From positions 1 through 8,573 of the forward strand of contig JAAPAA010000249.1 in the NCBI GenBank assembly GCA_012274165.1: a DNA stretch of 8,573 nucleotides, in the 5' to 3' direction. Shown here piece by piece: positions 5,986 through 8,573 of the stretch. The notes beneath the pieces were generated by a model. The model saw only the letters and a list, made by a program, of their open reading frames with translations. It did not search any database and was not told where the DNA came from. Numbering within the stretch: position 1 is the stretch's first letter; the number at the start of each line of letters is the position of its first letter. This stretch comes from Thiobacillaceae bacterium. Lineage in GTDB: Bacteria; Pseudomonadota; Gammaproteobacteria; Burkholderiales; Thiobacillaceae. Made by a program: the position numbers and the translations under genes.

Positions 5986-8255
5986 AATGGACTGCGTCCA
6001 TACCGATCAAGCAGGCCGCCGTGGGCTTAATCAGCGGTGTGCTGCTGCTGGTGAGCCTGATTGGCGGGTTTGCCCTCTACGAGACGCATCGTGTCTCGCT
6101 CGATCTGGCGCAATCCAGCCAGGCGGCGGCACGTGCTGAACTCGCTGCAGCCGTCGATCGGCTGTCGAACCAGGTCAAAAACCAGGCCGACACGCTGGCA
6201 CTCTGGGATGAAACCCGGCAACAGCTGGTCGATCACGAGTACTACAGTTATTGGCGGGATCAACGCGTGTATGAAAGCGGCACGCTCAGCAGCCGTCTTG
6301 CTCGCGTGGCACTCTACGACCAAGCAGGCAGCGCGCTTAATCCCGACACGGCGAAGCGCAGCCTGCCCGCCAAACTGCCTGCCAATGTGTTGCCCCATCT
6401 CCCCACCAGCTGGCTCGCAAACGAAGCGGGCATCATCGTCCTGTATTACGCGTTTCCGATTTACAGCGACGGGCGGCGGCTGGCGCTGCTCGGCCACGGC
6501 TTGATCCGTCTGGATTGCATGGCAGAACTGCTGAACCCGCAAAGCTTCTGGTTCACCGACATCGGCAGCGTCAGGCTGGCGCTTGAACCCAGCAAAACCC
6601 TGCCTGCATCGGCGCTCCTCTCAAGCCTTCGCTTTAGCGCCCGCCCCGACCCCAGCCAGCTCCGCTTCCAGAGCATATTGTCGCGTGCGCTGCTTGCGCT
6701 GTTTGCGGTGCTGGCAAGCACCGCGCTGCTGGGCTTTGTGGCGCACAACCGGCTGCTGGTTCGCCCGCTGCGACAACTGTCGCGGGACATCGACGCCATG
6801 AAGCAGGGCCACTTCAATATCCAACCTGCGTATGTCAATCCGCTGCGCATCAGCGAACTGGAAAACATCCGCCGTTCGCTGTTCGATTATCAGCTGCAAT
6901 TACGCGAGCTGCATGGCTCACTCGAACACCAGAATCGCGAGTTCCGCTCGCAGGCGCGGCAGGACGTCCTCACCGGTTGTTACAACCGGCGGGCTTACGA
7001 AGAAGACTGGACACGCTTTCGCGAGGAAATCAAAGTCGTGCCGCAAGGCGTGGCCTATTTGCTGTTTGACTGCGACCGTTTCAAAAGCATCAACGACACC
7101 TACGGCCACGCCAAAGGCGACCGTGTGCTGACCCTCATCGCCGACGCGCTGGTGATGGCGCTGCGTGCCAACGACCGCTTGTATCGTCTGGGGGGCGATG
7201 AGTTTGCCGCCATCCTGTTACGCACCACGCCGGCTCAGGCCAGGCAGATTGCGCAACGCTGCCAGAGCCTGCTCGACGCCAAGAAATTCAGCGACCTGGG
7301 GATCAACGAACCCATCAGCATCAGTATCGGCATTGCCTTTCTTGCGGCCGACCAGCTTGACCGGGTCGACGAACTGCCCAAACAGGCCGATATCGCCATG
7401 TATACCGCCAAACAGCCGGGGCGCAACCGGGTTGCGCTATTTGGCGATGATCCCGAGCGCGCTGCGCAAACCCTGGTGGCCAGCCGCGAAACCAGTGCCG
7501 TGTTCCAGGCACTGGCCACGCCCGGCATGATCGAAATACATTACCAGCCCATCCACAGTCTGCCCGGCCTTGAAGTGAAATACTGCGAGGCACTGGCGCG
7601 CATTCGTCACCATGACAAGCTCATCATGCCGGATGCCTTTCTGCCAGTCGTCAGCAGCCGCCGCCTGGAAACGGGTTTCGATCTTGCCGTGTTGCAACAG
7701 GTCGATCTGGATCTGTCATCCAGGCAGCTGCCAGCCGGGGTGGGGGTATCAATCAATCTGACAGCGCAAAGTGTTTCACAACCTGAAATCGTCTCGTATC
7801 TGCTGGAACTGTCTCGCCACAACACGCGCCATCCCTTGATGATCGAGATCGCTGAAACCTCGCTCATCACCCAGGTGGCCGAGGCTCGCACCTATCTGGA
7901 TTTGCTGCGCACCGCGCAATATCGCATTGCAATGGACGATTTTGGAACAGGGCATTCCCCATTGCGTTACCTCGCAGACTTGCCGGTGGACGTGATCAAG
8001 TTCGATATTTCGCTGATACGCAAGCTGGAAGAAAACGACCGTGCCGCTCAAGTGGTAATGGATTTCGCCCGCATGATGACCAGCGCGGGCTATTCGTTGA
8101 CAGCCGAAGGCGTGGAAACCGAAGCGGCGCTGCGCAAGGTTGAAAGCATGGGCTTCTCGCTCATCCAGGGTTTCTTGCTGGACCGCCCCCTGCCACTCGC
8201 ACAGATGGTTAGCAACCTGAACCCCCTGAACCCCGATGCGCCCCGCAGTGCTTGA
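5982..8255 (+). CDS. Membrane-anchored GGDEF-EAL protein (c-di-GMP synthesis and breakdown)
   Basis: This is a protein of 757 residues that should sit in the inner membrane, sense something outside it and set cytoplasmic c-di-GMP. Order: membrane helix about 11-33; periplasmic sensor about 35-230, CHASE4-like in its LALWDETR and later YYAFPIYSDG features; second helix about 234-254; HAMP and coiled coil about 255-325; GGDEF domain about 328-487; EAL domain about 510-745. The GGDEF motif is exact (404-408), with metal-site D363 and an inhibitory RxxD (R395-D398) five residues before it. The EAL domain keeps E536 (EAL), N592, E622, D652-D653 in DDFGTG, K673, E709 in AEGVET and Q729. Both halves therefore look competent, though either could dominate or play a regulatory role. 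The start has no strong ribosome site and is coupled by ATGA to the small ORF. The signal sensed is unknown. Confidence 0.94.
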   Translation: MKWTASIPIKQAAVGLISGVLLLVSLIGGFALYETHRVSLDLAQSSQAAARAELAAAVDRLSNQVKNQADTLALWDETRQQLVDHEYYSYWRDQRVYESGTLSSRLARVALYDQAGSALNPDTAKRSLPAKLPANVLPHLPTSWLANEAGIIVLYYAFPIYSDGRRLALLGHGLIRLDCMAELLNPQSFWFTDIGSVRLALEPSKTLPASALLSSLRFSARPDPSQLRFQSILSRALLALFAVLASTALLGFVAHNRLLVRPLRQLSRDIDAMKQGHFNIQPAYVNPLRISELENIRRSLFDYQLQLRELHGSLEHQNREFRSQARQDVLTGCYNRRAYEEDWTRFREEIKVVPQGVAYLLFDCDRFKSINDTYGHAKGDRVLTLIADALVMALRANDRLYRLGGDEFAAILLRTTPAQARQIAQRCQSLLDAKKFSDLGINEPISISIGIAFLAADQLDRVDELPKQADIAMYTAKQPGRNRVALFGDDPERAAQTLVASRETSAVFQALATPGMIEIHYQPIHSLPGLEVKYCEALARIRHHDKLIMPDAFLPVVSSRRLETGFDLAVLQQVDLDLSSRQLPAGVGVSINLTAQSVSQPEIVSYLLELSRHNTRHPLMIEIAETSLITQVAEARTYLDLLRTAQYRIAMDDFGTGHSPLRYLADLPVDVIKFDISLIRKLEENDRAAQVVMDFARMMTSAGYSLTAEGVETEAALRKVESMGFSLIQGFLLDRPLPLAQMVSNLNPLNPDAPRSA

Positions 8256-8264
8256 GCGCGAACC

Positions 8265-8573
8265 TCAGTGTTTACCCGAGCGCCAGATGGAAAAAACAAT
8301 CCACACGCTGTTGAAAAACGCGATCAGGAATCCCAGCAGGCCAAAAAACGGCAGGCCAAATAACTGAGGGCCGCCCTTCACCGTCATGATGATGCTGGAG
8401 CCCACCACCAGCGAGGCGGTCAGGATGCCCATGGTCAGGCGGTTGCTGGCGCGGTCGATCTGCTGCCCAAAGCTGTCCAGCCGTGTCAGGTCAAGATCGA
8501 TCTTGACCCGCCCCCGCCGCATATCCCGCAACAGACGACGCAGATCGCGCGGCACGTCGGCCAGCACTTCCAG
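8265..8573 (-). CDS. UbiB/ABC1 (AarF) atypical kinase family protein, C-terminal part only
   Basis: About 102 C-terminal residues of a gene that enters from the right edge; the frame is open to base 8573 and the GTG at 8567 is an internal codon. The sequence has the usual end of ABC1/UbiB-type proteins: LADVPRDLRRLLRDMRRGRV, then an amphipathic stretch with DRASNRLTMG, then two membrane helices (about bases 8365-8430 and 8285-8350) with a GSS motif in the first, and a short basic tail. The family has an atypical kinase/ATPase fold and supports ubiquinone synthesis or other isoprenoid lipid work at the membrane. The kinase domain itself is outside the window, so family assignment rests on the tail. 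It is convergent with the GGDEF-EAL gene, with nine bases between the stops and no visible terminator. Confidence 0.8.
   Translation of the reverse strand: MEVLADVPRDLRRLLRDMRRGRVKIDLDLTRLDSFGQQIDRASNRLTMGILTASLVVGSSIIMTVKGGPQLFGLPFFGLLGFLIAFFNSVWIVFSIWRSGKH

Noticed and set aside
8215..8237. Short tandem repeat of CCTGAACC near the end of the GGDEF-EAL gene
   Set aside because: Two to three imperfect copies that simply encode NLNPLNP at the protein tail; no sign of function.

Overview
The window looks like a piece of a GC-rich proteobacterial chromosome. The gene content (a MacB-type permease pair, a YoaA/DinG helicase, a GGDEF-EAL protein and a UbiB/ABC1-type protein) suggests a betaproteobacterium, perhaps of the Thiobacillus/Nitrosomonadales kind. 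That placement is an inference from protein flavour and base composition; no marker gene is present to settle it.

Layout: (i) 1-2080, plus strand: two paralogous MacB/FtsX-type ABC transporter permeases, the first cut by the left edge, joined by an ATGA overlap. (ii) 2115-3736, minus strand: a two-gene cassette with visibly lower GC than both flanks. It encodes a compact TauD-like Fe(II)/2-oxoglutarate dioxygenase and a protein with a HEPN-type RNxxxH motif followed by a two-CxxC zinc ribbon. The two genes overlap by four bases (GTGA). (iii) 3768-5735, minus strand: a complete YoaA/DinG-type iron-sulfur helicase, lying 31 bases upstream of the cassette on the same strand. (iv) 5736-5865: a short divergent control region with a possible sigma70 promoter and a hairpin. 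(v) 5866-8255, plus strand: a 39-codon leader-like ORF with a hydrophobic N-terminus, coupled by ATGA to a 757-residue membrane-anchored GGDEF-EAL protein that keeps both sets of catalytic residues and an inhibitory RxxD site. (vi) 8265-8573, minus strand: the C-terminal end of a UbiB/ABC1-type protein, running off the right edge and convergent with the GGDEF-EAL gene with nine bases between them.

Most genes here are ordinary chromosomal functions: export, DNA repair and c-di-GMP turnover. The unusual part is the dioxygenase plus HEPN/zinc-ribbon pair. It is compositionally foreign, translationally coupled, and placed directly behind a DNA-damage helicase. No named system known to me matches this pair, so it is the best candidate for an undescribed module, possibly in stress, defence or RNA biology. 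The second item of interest is the unlisted small ORF, with a hairpin covering its likely ribosome-binding site, ahead of the c-di-GMP enzyme.
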